Shown: piece by piece, positions 55,956 to 64,000 of the stretch
Position numbering within the stretch: position 1 is the first letter of the stretch
Layout of the letters: each line of letters opens with the position of its first letter
From: Paenibacillus donghaensis
GTDB taxonomy: Bacteria; Bacillota; Bacilli; Paenibacillales; Paenibacillaceae
Length of the DNA stretch: 64,000 nt
Direction of reading: 5' to 3'
NCBI RefSeq assembly: GCF_002192415.1
Contig: NZ_CP021780.1
Location: 6,076,001-6,140,000, forward strand
Program-made: the position numbers and the translations under genes
Notes under the pieces: model-generated
The model's database searches: none
The model's input: only the letters and a program-made list of their open reading frames with translations
Told to the model about the DNA's origin: nothing

Positions 55956-56656
55956 GGAGCATCCTTCAGGACATACCCGATCCCCCGGACGGTATGAATC
56001 AGCTCCGGCTGCTCACCCTGGTTGATCTTTTTGCGGACATAACGGATATAGACATCCACCACATTGGTTTCGCCCACATAATCATAGCCCCAGACCGCCG
56101 CCATAATCTGGTCCCGGCTCAGCACCTGGCGCTGATTCCGCAGCAGATAGACCAGCAGATCGAACTCCCGTGGGGTCAGCTCTATGTTCGTGCCACCCCT
56201 CACCACCTCGCGGGTGGATTCGTTTAAGCTCAGATTGTCCGCCATCAGCAGCCCCTGCGCCCCGGGCTCCGCTCGCTGCGCAGCTGACGCCGTCGTCAGC
56301 CGCAGTGCGCTGCGGATACGGGCCAGCAGTTCTTCGATCTGAAACGGCTTCGTAATATAATCATTGGCTCCCAGATCAAGCCCGGACACCTTGTCCTCTA
56401 CGGAATCCTTGGCCGTCAGTAGCAGGACAGCGACTCTCGAATCATGCTGGCGCACCCGTCGCAGCAGCTCAATGCCACTGATCCCGGGCAGCATCACGTC
56501 CAGCAGCAGCAGATCCACCCCGCCGCCCTGAAACAGCTCCAGCGCTTGCAAACCGTTGCCCGCCTTCAGCACACGGTAGCCCTCGCATTCCAGCTCGATC
56601 TGCAGCAGACGGGCGATTTTCTCTTCATCCTCAACAACCAGAATCGTCTCCGGCAC
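55952..56656 (-). CDS. OmpR/PhoB family response regulator
   Basis: A 234-residue regulator. The receiver domain has Asp53 in LLLLDVMLPG and Lys in YITKPF. The C-terminal winged helix (LTPREFDLLVYLLRNQRQVLSRDQIMAAVWGYDYVGETNVVDVYIRYVRKKI) is complete. It overlaps its kinase by 4 bp. The 812-bp upstream gap to hflC holds a repeat array and no gene. Confidence 0.95.
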   Translation of the reverse strand: MPETILVVEDEEKIARLLQIELECEGYRVLKAGNGLQALELFQGGGVDLLLLDVMLPGISGIELLRRVRQHDSRVAVLLLTAKDSVEDKVSGLDLGANDYITKPFQIEELLARIRSALRLTTASAAQRAEPGAQGLLMADNLSLNESTREVVRGGTNIELTPREFDLLVYLLRNQRQVLSRDQIMAAVWGYDYVGETNVVDVYIRYVRKKINQGEQPELIHTVRGIGYVLKDAP

Positions 56657-56966
56657 ATCGGTTCCTCCTTCTGTACAGCAGAAGTTTTAGCCTGGTTAAA
56701 CTAAGCTTTCAACCATAGTACCATAAAGTACAGGACAGCAAGAACAGCCGCCGGTTCAGGCCACCTGACTACTTCAACTCGCTTGCAAGCCGCGAGAAGC
56801 AGCGCTGGTCCACAGGATATAGTCTATGTTTCGATATGCTGCTGCTTCATACTAAGATTGATCGGCCATAACTTTCCTCAACCCAGGGGTCCCCATAGGC
56901 TGGAGCATCAAAGACTACGCGGCTGATCGCCATATCAGTCCAATCCACCGAATTAGTTGCGAATCT

Positions 56967-57266
56967 GGTTACTACTTAGATTCCCTAGCCCTCTTCGCTC
57001 GTAACCCTCGCTTCGATTTCAGACGGTTGCGGACTCAGGAGCCTCTATTTGCTGTACATAGGCCGTTTTGCTGGATTAACGGACCCAGGAGCCTCTATAC
57101 CATAGAACAACCTTGGGTTAGGTCTTGTTTTGACGGCTTAGGGGCTATACGGTCCGTAAGACGTCAAAAGATCGCAGATAGGAGGAAATAGGGGCTATAC
57201 GGTCCGCTAGAATGCAGGTTACCTAGTTCAAGGGCTTGGAGTCTCGCGGGGTCCTAAGTAGTAACC
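56967..57266. repeat. Module bounded by inverted GGTTACTACTTAG
   Basis: GGTTACTACTTAG (56967-56979) and its exact complement CTAAGTAGTAACC (57254-57266) enclose 300 bp with the CGGAC array centred almost exactly in the middle. The same 13-mer starts at 53357 and, inverted, CTAAGTAGTAAC recurs at 53769 and 57321, flanking the GTGCGAA array and this region. Confidence 0.75.
57030..57206. repeat. Four-element array, CGGAC/GCCTCTA family
   Basis: Elements of 18 bp: 57030 CGGACTCAGGAGCCTCTA, 57080 CGGACCCAGGAGCCTCTA, 57139 and 57189 TAGGGGCTATACGGTCCG (inverted orientation). Distances are 50, 59 and 50. The elements are not strong palindromes; the inverted pair differs in the middle. The gap 56657-57468 contains no gene. 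Confidence 0.8.
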
Positions 57267-57404
57267 GAATCTGCATCTAATTTCTCTGAAAGCTCTAATG
57301 TAGCCTTCTACATCCTCGTTGGAACCTAAGTAGTAACGAATACCACTACTATAATTGGAACCTCTTCCAATATGAGTCCAATCACGATCACTATCTTAAA
57401 ACAC

Positions 57405-57444
57405 AGAAACACCAGCAGACTGCTTACGTCCGCTGGTGTTTCTC
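57405..57444 (-). terminator. Terminator of hflKC
   Basis: AAACACCAGC pairs with GCTGGTGTTT around a 15-base loop, 25 bp after the hflC stop on the minus strand. Confidence 0.7.
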
Positions 57445-57468
57445 ATAAATCAGCCGTACAAGATGAAG

Positions 57469-58335
57469 CTATTGCCCCAGCAATATTTTGGCATAAGGCG
57501 AATCAATCGGCATCATGATTACCGGCTCATTCTTCAGTGTGGTCACATAACTCTCCAGCGTACGGTAGAAGCTGTAGAACTCAGGGTCCTTGCCGTAGGC
57601 CAGATTGTAGATCTTGGCGGCTTCCCCTTCGCCTTCGGCAATAATCTTCTTCGCGTCGGCTTCGGCCTGAGCCATCAGTTCTGTGGAGGTACGGTCGGCC
57701 TTGGAGGTGATTTTCTTGGATTCCTCGTCACCTTCGGACAGATACCGCGCGGCAATCGACTGGCGGTCCGAGATCATCCGGTTGTAGACACTTTGTTTGT
57801 TCTCTTCCGGCAGGTCGGTACGTTTGATCCGCACATCAATCACTTCAATCCCGTAATTATCACGGGTCAAGGCGGCAATTACGTCTTTGGTAATCTCATC
57901 GTTGATATTGCCCCGTCCGGTGTCCTCACTGATAATATTCTCATAATTGACCTCTGACAGCTTGCGGCGCACGGAGTTATATACCGCTTCATCAATGCGC
58001 TGAATGCCGCCGCCTACCGACTGTACGGTTCTCAGGAACTGCGAGGCGTTGGTAATTCTCCAGACCGTATAATTATCGACCACAATCGGCTTCTGGTCCT
58101 TGGTCAGGATGCTGGTTGGCGAGCTTTCATACGTCATCTGATACTTAGGGAGCTCCGAGACATTCTCAATAAAAGGAATCTTCAGCTTCAGCCCAGGCTC
58201 TTCCACGGCGCGCATCGCTTCACCGAAACGGAGGACTACCTTGTATTCCCCTTCTTTCACTATATACATGGAACCGGCAAGCAGGATAACTAGAACGACG
58301 GATGATATCAGGGCAATCCAGTGGTTTTTTCTCAT
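57469..58335 (-). CDS. hflC: HflC, SPFH-domain membrane protease modulator
   Basis: A 288-residue protein with an N-terminal span (residues 5-26), an SPFH/band 7 domain (EYKVVLRFGEAMRAVEEPGLKLKIPFIENV) and a coiled C-terminal region (AEADAKKIIAEGEGEAAKIYNLA). HflC forms with HflK a cage around FtsH and restrains its proteolysis. It overlaps the hflK stop by 4 bp and is followed by a terminator. Confidence 0.93.
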   Translation of the reverse strand: MRKNHWIALISSVVLVILLAGSMYIVKEGEYKVVLRFGEAMRAVEEPGLKLKIPFIENVSELPKYQMTYESSPTSILTKDQKPIVVDNYTVWRITNASQFLRTVQSVGGGIQRIDEAVYNSVRRKLSEVNYENIISEDTGRGNINDEITKDVIAALTRDNYGIEVIDVRIKRTDLPEENKQSVYNRMISDRQSIAARYLSEGDEESKKITSKADRTSTELMAQAEADAKKIIAEGEGEAAKIYNLAYGKDPEFYSFYRTLESYVTTLKNEPVIMMPIDSPYAKILLGQ

Positions 58336-59393
58336 TGGGCATCTCCTCCTTGCGGCGCGGCCGAAGCAGGCGGAGCCGCAGCTGACGGAGCAGGCGAACT
58401 GTCCGAAGCACTGCGCATCAGCTCGTTCAGCGGCAGATAATTTACGGTATCACTATTGGAGTTGGTAATGAAGATTTTGGCATTAGGCATGATCGTCTCC
58501 AGCGTCTCCAGAATCAACCGGCTCTCGGTGACACTCTTATTGTTGCTGTATTCGGCAAAAATCGCATTAAACTGGGCTACATCCCCCTGCGCGTTCAGGA
58601 TACGCGATTTCTTCTCCCCTTCGGCATTCTCCAGCAGCGCTTGCGCTTCCCCGCGTGCCTTCGGAATGATATCGTTCTCATATTTCTTGGCGTTGTTGAT
58701 CTTCGTATTCTTCTCTTCACGGGCATTGGTTACCTCGCGGAAGGCTTCCTCCACTTGACCGCTTGGCGGCTCAATATCCTGGAATTTGATATCAATGATC
58801 TGGATGCCGGTGTTGTATTTCTTCTGCAGGTCGACCAGCAGCACTCTGACCTTGTCCTGAATCACCGTCTTACCGTCAGTAATGGCATAATCCAGCTTCT
58901 CCGCACCAATTACCGCACGGATCGAGGAGCTTGCCGAGTTGCGCAGGAATTTGTCCGGGTCATCAATGTTATACAGATAATCGCGGATGTTGCTGATCTT
59001 CCACTGCACTACAGCATCAGCAGATACGATGTTCTCATCGCCCGTAATCATCATCGCTTCATCTTCATCTTCAACCGCAACGGATCCGTCCGCTTCCTGG
59101 CGATACCCAATATGTATCCGCTGGGTCAGCTCCGCCGGTACCGTGATCACCTGCTGGATGGGATATGGCCATTTGAAATGCAGCCCTGCCGAGGTCTCGT
59201 TGGTATACTTGCCAAACGTCAGAAGCGCCGCACGTTCCTGCTCTTGCACGGTGTAGAATGAAGAGGAGCCAAGAAAAATCAGCACAATGGCGGCAGCTAC
59301 CCCCATTCCAATCTTCCTGTACATTCCCGGCTTCAGCTCCGGCAGCTTGCGCCCGCGCATTGGATTATTGCCATTCTCGTTCATGAAATTCAA
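58332..59393 (-). CDS. hflK: HflK, SPFH-domain membrane protease modulator
   Basis: A 353-residue protein with a short Asn/Gly/Pro cytoplasmic start, a span at about 27-48 (IGMGVAAAIVLIFLGSSSFY), an SPFH domain (EQERAALLTFGKYTNETSAGLHFKWPYPIQQVITV) and a coiled coil ending in a Pro/Ala tail. TTG 59393 is taken as start because GGAGCG is nine bases upstream; ATG 59384 would be too distant. The two genes form an operon. Confidence 0.92.
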   Translation of the reverse strand: MNFMNENGNNPMRGRKLPELKPGMYRKIGMGVAAAIVLIFLGSSSFYTVQEQERAALLTFGKYTNETSAGLHFKWPYPIQQVITVPAELTQRIHIGYRQEADGSVAVEDEDEAMMITGDENIVSADAVVQWKISNIRDYLYNIDDPDKFLRNSASSSIRAVIGAEKLDYAITDGKTVIQDKVRVLLVDLQKKYNTGIQIIDIKFQDIEPPSGQVEEAFREVTNAREEKNTKINNAKKYENDIIPKARGEAQALLENAEGEKKSRILNAQGDVAQFNAIFAEYSNNKSVTESRLILETLETIMPNAKIFITNSNSDTVNYLPLNELMRSASDSSPAPSAAAPPASAAPQGGDAQ

Positions 59394-59445
59394 GATGCAT
59401 CGCTCCTTTTTGCGTATTTAAGTCTCTATAGAGGATCATATACGT

Positions 59446-59480
59446 AAAAAAAACAAAAAAGTCGCAACTTTTGCGACTTT
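59446..59480 (-). terminator. Terminator after the AraC remnant
   Basis: On the minus strand AAGTCGCAA-AAG-TTGCGACTT is followed by TTTTGTTTTTTTT. It insulates hflKC from the genes to the right. Confidence 0.8.
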
Positions 59481-59569
59481 GGTCAAGCTTGCTGGGTTTT
59501 GCTGCATTTCTCTATTGCGCAGGATGTGGTTTCACCTCCAGATCCGGGCCTTCTGCCACCGGTCAGCCC

Positions 59570-59779
59570 CTACATTCCTGTTGGCGGCGCAGCTATTTGA
59601 CATGCTTCCTGTTCCTTGCGATATTCCCCCGGAGTCAGGCCCTCCAGCTTCTTGAACACACGAATAAAAGACATCGGATACAGATAGCCTACCTGCTCCG
59701 CGATACTCTGCACCGAGTCTGTCGTTCCTACGCGCACAATCGCAGGGATTCCACTCTCAGATTGGCGATTAGTTGGCAC
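59570..59779 (-). pseudogene. C-terminal remnant of an AraC family regulator
   Basis: The 69-residue frame contains the second helix-turn-helix of an AraC protein (VQSIAEQVGYLYPMSFIRVFKKLEGLTPGEYRKEQEA) and nothing of the first helix-turn-helix or the sensor domain. It starts 40 bp from the end of the aldo/keto reductase gene, so the N-terminal part is deleted. It is unlikely to bind DNA alone. Confidence 0.75.
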
Positions 59780-59819
59780 TCCAGCTAATTGCCAGTGCTG
59801 CTAGATCAGCCATTCCCTC

Positions 59820-60773
<954 letters not shown>

Positions 60774-61053
60774 GGTATGGTTTCCTCTTTTCCTTGGATG
60801 ATGGCTTGCTGTAGTAGTCTTCATTCTACCCGGACTTGGGAGCAGCAGCCACAGTATGGTTATGCTAGTAATAGAAATACCAGGCTGAGCAGAAGGCCAG
60901 CCGCAGACGCAGACGTAACTGAACCCCTCCATAAACTGATTAGGTTGGTTGAATCAGCAAACAGTGCTTTTTCCCGGCGTGGAGTAAGCGCTGATTAGGT
61001 GGTCACAAGTGTATTGAGGTGCGGCCTGCTTATGGAGTTCAGCTTATTGGTGG

Positions 61054-61200
61054 CTGCTTATGGAGTTCACCTTATGGAGTTTAACTTACAGAGTCAGGCT
61101 GCTTATGGAGTTCACCTTATAAAGTTTAACTTACAGAGTCAGGCTGCTTATGGAGTTCACCTTATGGAGTTCACCTTATGGAGTTTAACTTACAGAGTCA
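61054..61200. repeat. 45-bp tandem repeat (three copies)
   Basis: A 45-bp unit containing CTTATGGAGTTCACCTTATG and then TTAACTTACAGAGTCAG recurs three times; the third copy has an internal 15-bp duplication (GAGTTCACCTTATG). It is part of a 1122-bp gene-free stretch (60774-61895). Confidence 0.85.
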
Positions 61201-61280
61201 GCTTACTGTTAGTTTCTTATGGACAGCGTAGGGGTGCTCTTATGCAACTTTACAGATTCGGAGATCAGTCCGAGTGAATA

Positions 61281-61458
61281 CCTGCAAATCTGCAGGAATT
61301 ATCTGCAGATCTCCTCACCCAGCACCAAAACCTGCAAATGTACAGGAATTTTGCTTAAGAACCGACCTCTGAAGCCAATCTTGCTCAAAAAACTGCAGAT
61401 TTGCAGGTTTTTGCCTCTTCGAGGTCAATAACGGTCTGAAAACCTGCAGATTTGCAGG
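61281..61458. repeat. Four-element array, CTGCA family, copy C
   Basis: Elements start at 61281 (CCTGCAAATCTGCAGG), 61331 (CCTGCAAATGTACAGG), 61392 (ACTGCAGATTTGCAGG) and 61443 (CCTGCAGATTTGCAGG). Distances are 50, 61 and 51, identical to copies A and B. The first two and last two are in opposite orientation. Spacers do not resemble those of the other copies. Confidence 0.9.
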
Positions 61459-61469
61459 CTTTCGCTCGG

Positions 61470-61880
61470 GTAGCGGCGGTATTGGCGGTATCGCTGGTAT
61501 TGGTGGTATTGGTGGTATTGGTAATATCTGTTGCAGCGATATCGGTGGTATCAGTAGTATTGGCGGTATCGGTAGTATTGGTGGTATTGGTAGTATCTGT
61601 AGTGTGGTGGTATCTGTTGCAGCGATATCGGTGGTATCAGTAGTATTGGCGGTATCGGTAGTATTGGTGGTATTGGTAGTATCTGTAGTGTGGTGGTATC
61701 TGTTGCAGCGGTATCGGTGGTATCAGTAGTATTGGCGGTATCGGTAGTATTGGTGGTATTGGTAGTATCTGTAGTGTGGTGGTATCTGTTGCAGCGGTAT
61801 CGGTGGTATCAGTAGTATTGGCGGCATTGGCGGTATTGGTAGTATCTGTTGTAGCGATATCAGTAGTATCAGCGGACTGC
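61470..61880. repeat. GGTATT-rich satellite with 86-bp higher-order repeat
   Basis: A stretch of GGTATT/GGTATC hexamers is organised in 86-bp units, shown by TTGCAGCG at 61531, 61617, 61703 and 61789; the last unit is shortened (TTGTAGCG at 61849). As 86 is not a multiple of three, the open frames across it are not conserved coding frames. It ends at the stop of the hydrolase gene. Confidence 0.9.
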
Positions 61881-61895
61881 GGTAACTGAGTCTGT

Positions 61896-62964
61896 TCAGC
61901 GGCCTTTGAGGTTCTGCTCAAGAACATCCAGCAGCATGCCGTTTATACGCTCATGAATCCTGCCGGTCTGCTCGCTTAGCGGCTGGTCCGCTTCGAACAG
62001 CGGCAGATCACTAAAGGACATATGACTGGCTTCCTTCACCTCTATCAGTGATGCCTTGCCCTGCAGTCTGCGAACCAGTATTTCTTCAGTTTCTATGTAT
62101 TTGGACACTACCTCTTCACCAAAAAGTTCCTTGAATCTGGCGAAATGAACTGCATCCCGCTGCAGTACAAGCACGGAGGGCGTATGTTTCCACTCGGTCT
62201 CCCCCGCTCTGAACAAATCCATACTCGGATCAAGCAGAACAGCGGCCGTCGTGCCGCCTAGTGAATGACCAATGAGCGCGATCCGCTCCAGATCCAGTAC
62301 GCCTTGCAGCATACCGGATTCTGCATTCAACTTGACCATGGCGTTCAGCAGCCACTTCAAATCCTCGATTCGGAGATCTATTAGTTTACCCAGCGCCGGA
62401 TAATTGTTCTCCACCTCCCGCATCTGTTCAGACTGGTGCAGGAATTCACCAGTTGGCAGCACTGTAAACATGGCTTCATAAGGCGCGCTGACCGTAATCA
62501 CGGCAAAACCATCGTTAACCAACGCCGCGATAGCATACATATACATGTCCCGATCCAAGCCTAACGCAGGTGTAAGTATCACGACAGGATGCGAAGCTTC
62601 TGCTGAAGCATTCTGTTGGATAGGTGTATAGAACGTGAACTTAAGAAGGTTACATACGGAGTTGCCAGGAAGCCCTATGGTTCAGGCTTTCTGGCAACTC
62701 CACTACTCCATTCTTAAGTTCATCTTATATAGTCAAGTCTTCCAGCAGCTCCAGGTTCATTCCAATATCCTTAAGCAAGCCCACCGCCTGTTCCAGGCAG
62801 GGCTCAAATAACGCTGTATACTTCAGCCCAGGCCCCTGCTCAGGCATCCAGTCAGCCCCAGGAGTATATAGACTGACTATTATCCTTCTCTTCCTCTCTT
62901 CATGCTCAGACGTTTCCTGTCGGTTATCATCTGTAAATATCTGCACCCTCCGGCAGATCTGCAT
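61896..62964 (-). pseudogene. PAF-acetylhydrolase-like alpha/beta hydrolase interrupted by a small element
   Basis: Two frames make one protein of about 320 residues. The N-terminal part starts at ATG 62964 (GGAGCGATCCCC upstream) with RRIIVSLYTPGADWMPEQ and ends at LLEDLTI-stop at the element boundary. The remainder reads HPVVILTPALGLDRDMYMYAIAAL and LERIALIGHSLGGTTAAVLL, with the nucleophile elbow GHSLGG. This resembles the platelet-activating-factor acetylhydrolase family. The 106-bp palindromic element at 62627-62732 lies between them. Removing 103 or 106 bp rejoins the frames exactly. A possible internal start could still make the C-terminal 228 residues, but without the N-terminal part it is probably inactive. 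Confidence 0.82.
62627..62732. mobile_element. MITE-like palindromic element, copy 2, inside a hydrolase gene
   Basis: About 106 bp, roughly 93 percent identical to 47524-47629. Ends TATAGAACGTGAACTTAAGAA and TTCTTAAGTTCATCTTATATAG are inverted, with an inner stem GGAGTTGCCAGGAAGCC / GGCTTTCTGGCAACTCC. TA at both junctions could be a target duplication, as in Tc1/mariner-IS630-type MITEs. No transposase gene is in the window. Confidence 0.85.
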
Positions 62965-63011
62965 GGGGATCGCTCCAATCTCCGCTATTTAACTATCCTG
63001 TCTTATCATCC

Positions 63012-63803
63012 TTATATTTTGAAAAAAGCCTTGGCCGTTTCTGTCGTCCGCTCCATCACTTCATCCGCAGCAAGACCCATACATTCGGCGATCACCTGCG
63101 CAATATGCGGCAGGAACGCAGGTTCATTGCGGCCGTCTTTTGGCTTCGGCCGCAGATCACGCGGCGTCAGGAACGGCGCGTCGGTTTCGATCATCATCCG
63201 CTCCAGCGGGATGTGGCGAACCACCTCGCGCAGCGGCCCGCCGCGGCGCTCATCGCAGATCCAGCCGGTGATGCCGATGTGCAGCCCCAGCTCCAGGTAG
63301 CTGTGCAGCTCGGCTTCACTGCCGGTGAAGCAGTGCACTACCGCCGGCAGCGCCTCCGGCCTCCCTTCGCGCAGCATCCGCGCGAAGTCCTCGTGCGCGT
63401 CGCGCTCGTGCAGGAACAGCGGGAGCCGCAGCTGCGCAGCCAGCTCCAGCTGCCGCCCGAACCAGTCGCGCTGCAGCTCGCGCGGCGAGAAATCGCGATT
63501 GTAGTCGAGTCCGCACTCGCCAATCGCCACTACCTCCTCCCGCGCTGCCAGGCGGCGCAGCGCGGGCAAGGTCCGCGCATCACAGCTCTTCACATCATGC
63601 GGGTGTACACCCGCAGTGGCGTAGAGTCTGCGCGGATACTGCGCCGCATACTTCGCAGCGGCTTCGCTGCTTCTGATGCTTGTGCCCGTAAGGATTAGCG
63701 GCGATACGCCCGCGTCGGCCGCCGCCTGCACAACCCGCTCACGGTCTTCGCCGAAGGAGCGGTGCATCAGATTGACACCGATGTCAATCGTCTGTTTCTT
63801 CAT
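63012..63803 (-). CDS. tatD: TatD family metal-dependent deoxyribonuclease
   Basis: A 263-residue TIM-barrel hydrolase starting at ATG 63803 with GGAGGACAG upstream; the longer frame from 63896 only reads through the tandem repeat. The opening DIGVNLMHRSF matches E. coli TatD itself, in which the usual HxH pair is absent. Later metal and catalytic residues are present: VVAIGECGLDYNRDF, FLHERDAHEDF, AVVHCFTGS and MIETDAPFL. Relatives are 3-prime to 5-prime DNases or D-aminoacyl-tRNA deacylases. Confidence 0.94.
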   Translation of the reverse strand: MKKQTIDIGVNLMHRSFGEDRERVVQAAADAGVSPLILTGTSIRSSEAAAKYAAQYPRRLYATAGVHPHDVKSCDARTLPALRRLAAREEVVAIGECGLDYNRDFSPRELQRDWFGRQLELAAQLRLPLFLHERDAHEDFARMLREGRPEALPAVVHCFTGSEAELHSYLELGLHIGITGWICDERRGGPLREVVRHIPLERMMIETDAPFLTPRDLRPKPKDGRNEPAFLPHIAQVIAECMGLAADEVMERTTETAKAFFKI

Positions 63804-63828
63804 GTTCTGTCCTCCTGTCGATCCTTCA

Positions 63829-64000
63829 TACGAAATCTTCGCATTCATATCCCGAAGTCCTTCCCGCAGTCCTTCATACGAAATCTTCGCATTCATATCC
63901 CGAAGTCCTTCCCGCAGTCCTTCATACGAAATCTTGCATTCATATCCCGAAGTCCTTCCCGCAGTCCTTCATACAAAATCTTCGCATTCATATCCCGAAG
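63829..64000. repeat. 48-bp tandem repeat reaching the window end
   Basis: A 48-bp unit (beginning CCTTCATACGAAATCTTCGC, then CATTCATATCCCGAAG and TCCTTCCCGCAG) recurs about 3.6 times and runs off the right edge. It lies directly upstream of tatD. One copy has a single-base deletion (AAATCTTGCATT), which breaks the frame, so the unit is not a maintained coding repeat. Confidence 0.88.

Noticed and set aside
61452..61927. Val/Ile-rich and Thr-rich frames in the GGTATT satellite
   Set aside because: The 86-bp unit is not divisible by three, so the frame is not kept between units; these are composition artefacts.

Overview
The window looks like chromosomal DNA of a Paenibacillus-type soil Firmicute. 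The basis is indirect: a Gram-positive gene set with lipobox lipoproteins and strong AGGAGG ribosome sites, a YesM/YesN-type sensor-regulator pair beside a sugar ABC transporter, LplABC-like transport genes, a stalk-domain secreted protein, a T-box leader, a perfect CcpA cre site, moderate GC content and long repeat-rich intergenic stretches. No rRNA, tRNA, CRISPR array, phage or transposase gene is visible.

Layout. 1-9.4 kb: a mannan or N-glycan utilisation locus, with a GH3 enzyme (cut by the window edge), a three-gene sugar ABC transporter reading left from a cre site, and divergent GH38 and GH125 alpha-mannosidases. 9.6-12.6 kb: a STAS-like protein coupled to an atypical FabH-like thiolase, then a SulP transporter. 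12.8-16.3 kb: T-box-controlled chorismate mutase/DAHP synthase, a decayed hybrid kinase, a lone receiver protein and a DUF2294/MpsC protein. 16.6-22.2 kb: an operon of a nitrate/sulfonate-type ABC transporter (one binding protein, two permeases, one ATPase) carrying an AprAB-like flavoprotein, broken by a one-base frameshift, plus its ferredoxin. 22.4-26 kb: a stalk-domain surface protein, a 42-bp tandem repeat and an ArsB-type transporter. 26.6-32 kb: LLM oxidoreductase, cell-wall amidase, FG-GAP-like lipoprotein and a histidine kinase with no adjacent regulator. 32-35.7 kb: an osmolyte ABC transporter next to a BusR-like GntR/RCK_C regulator with a promoter-overlapping inverted repeat. 35.8-42.5 kb: a YesMN pair and the divergent sugar ABC operon it probably controls. 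42.6-47.4 kb: MntH with an MntR-like operator, DUF202, a methyltransferase-TPR protein and an oxalate decarboxylase-like bicupin. 48-52.2 kb: LacZ and a divergent AraC regulator. 52.3-56.7 kb: PepSY proteins and a two-component system. 57.5-59.4 kb: HflKC. 59.6-64 kb: an AraC remnant, aldo/keto reductase, a PAF-acetylhydrolase-like gene interrupted by a small palindromic element, TatD and tandem repeats.

The most unusual signal lies between the genes. Six intergenic arrays share one geometry: four short elements spaced about 50, 61 and 50 bp apart, the first two in one orientation and the last two inverted. The motif sequence belongs to four unrelated families, two palindromic and two not. 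Three arrays (26.15, 47.68 and 61.28 kb) use CCTGCAAATNTGCAGG and have exactly the same 50/61/51 spacing although their spacers are unrelated. The others lie at 53.08, 53.54 and 57.03 kb. Geometry conserved across unrelated sequences, with near-integral helical phasing, suggests a DNA-level architecture. I know of no description of it.

Two copies of a roughly 106-bp palindromic element are also present. One copy splits a hydrolase gene, and removing it restores the frame.
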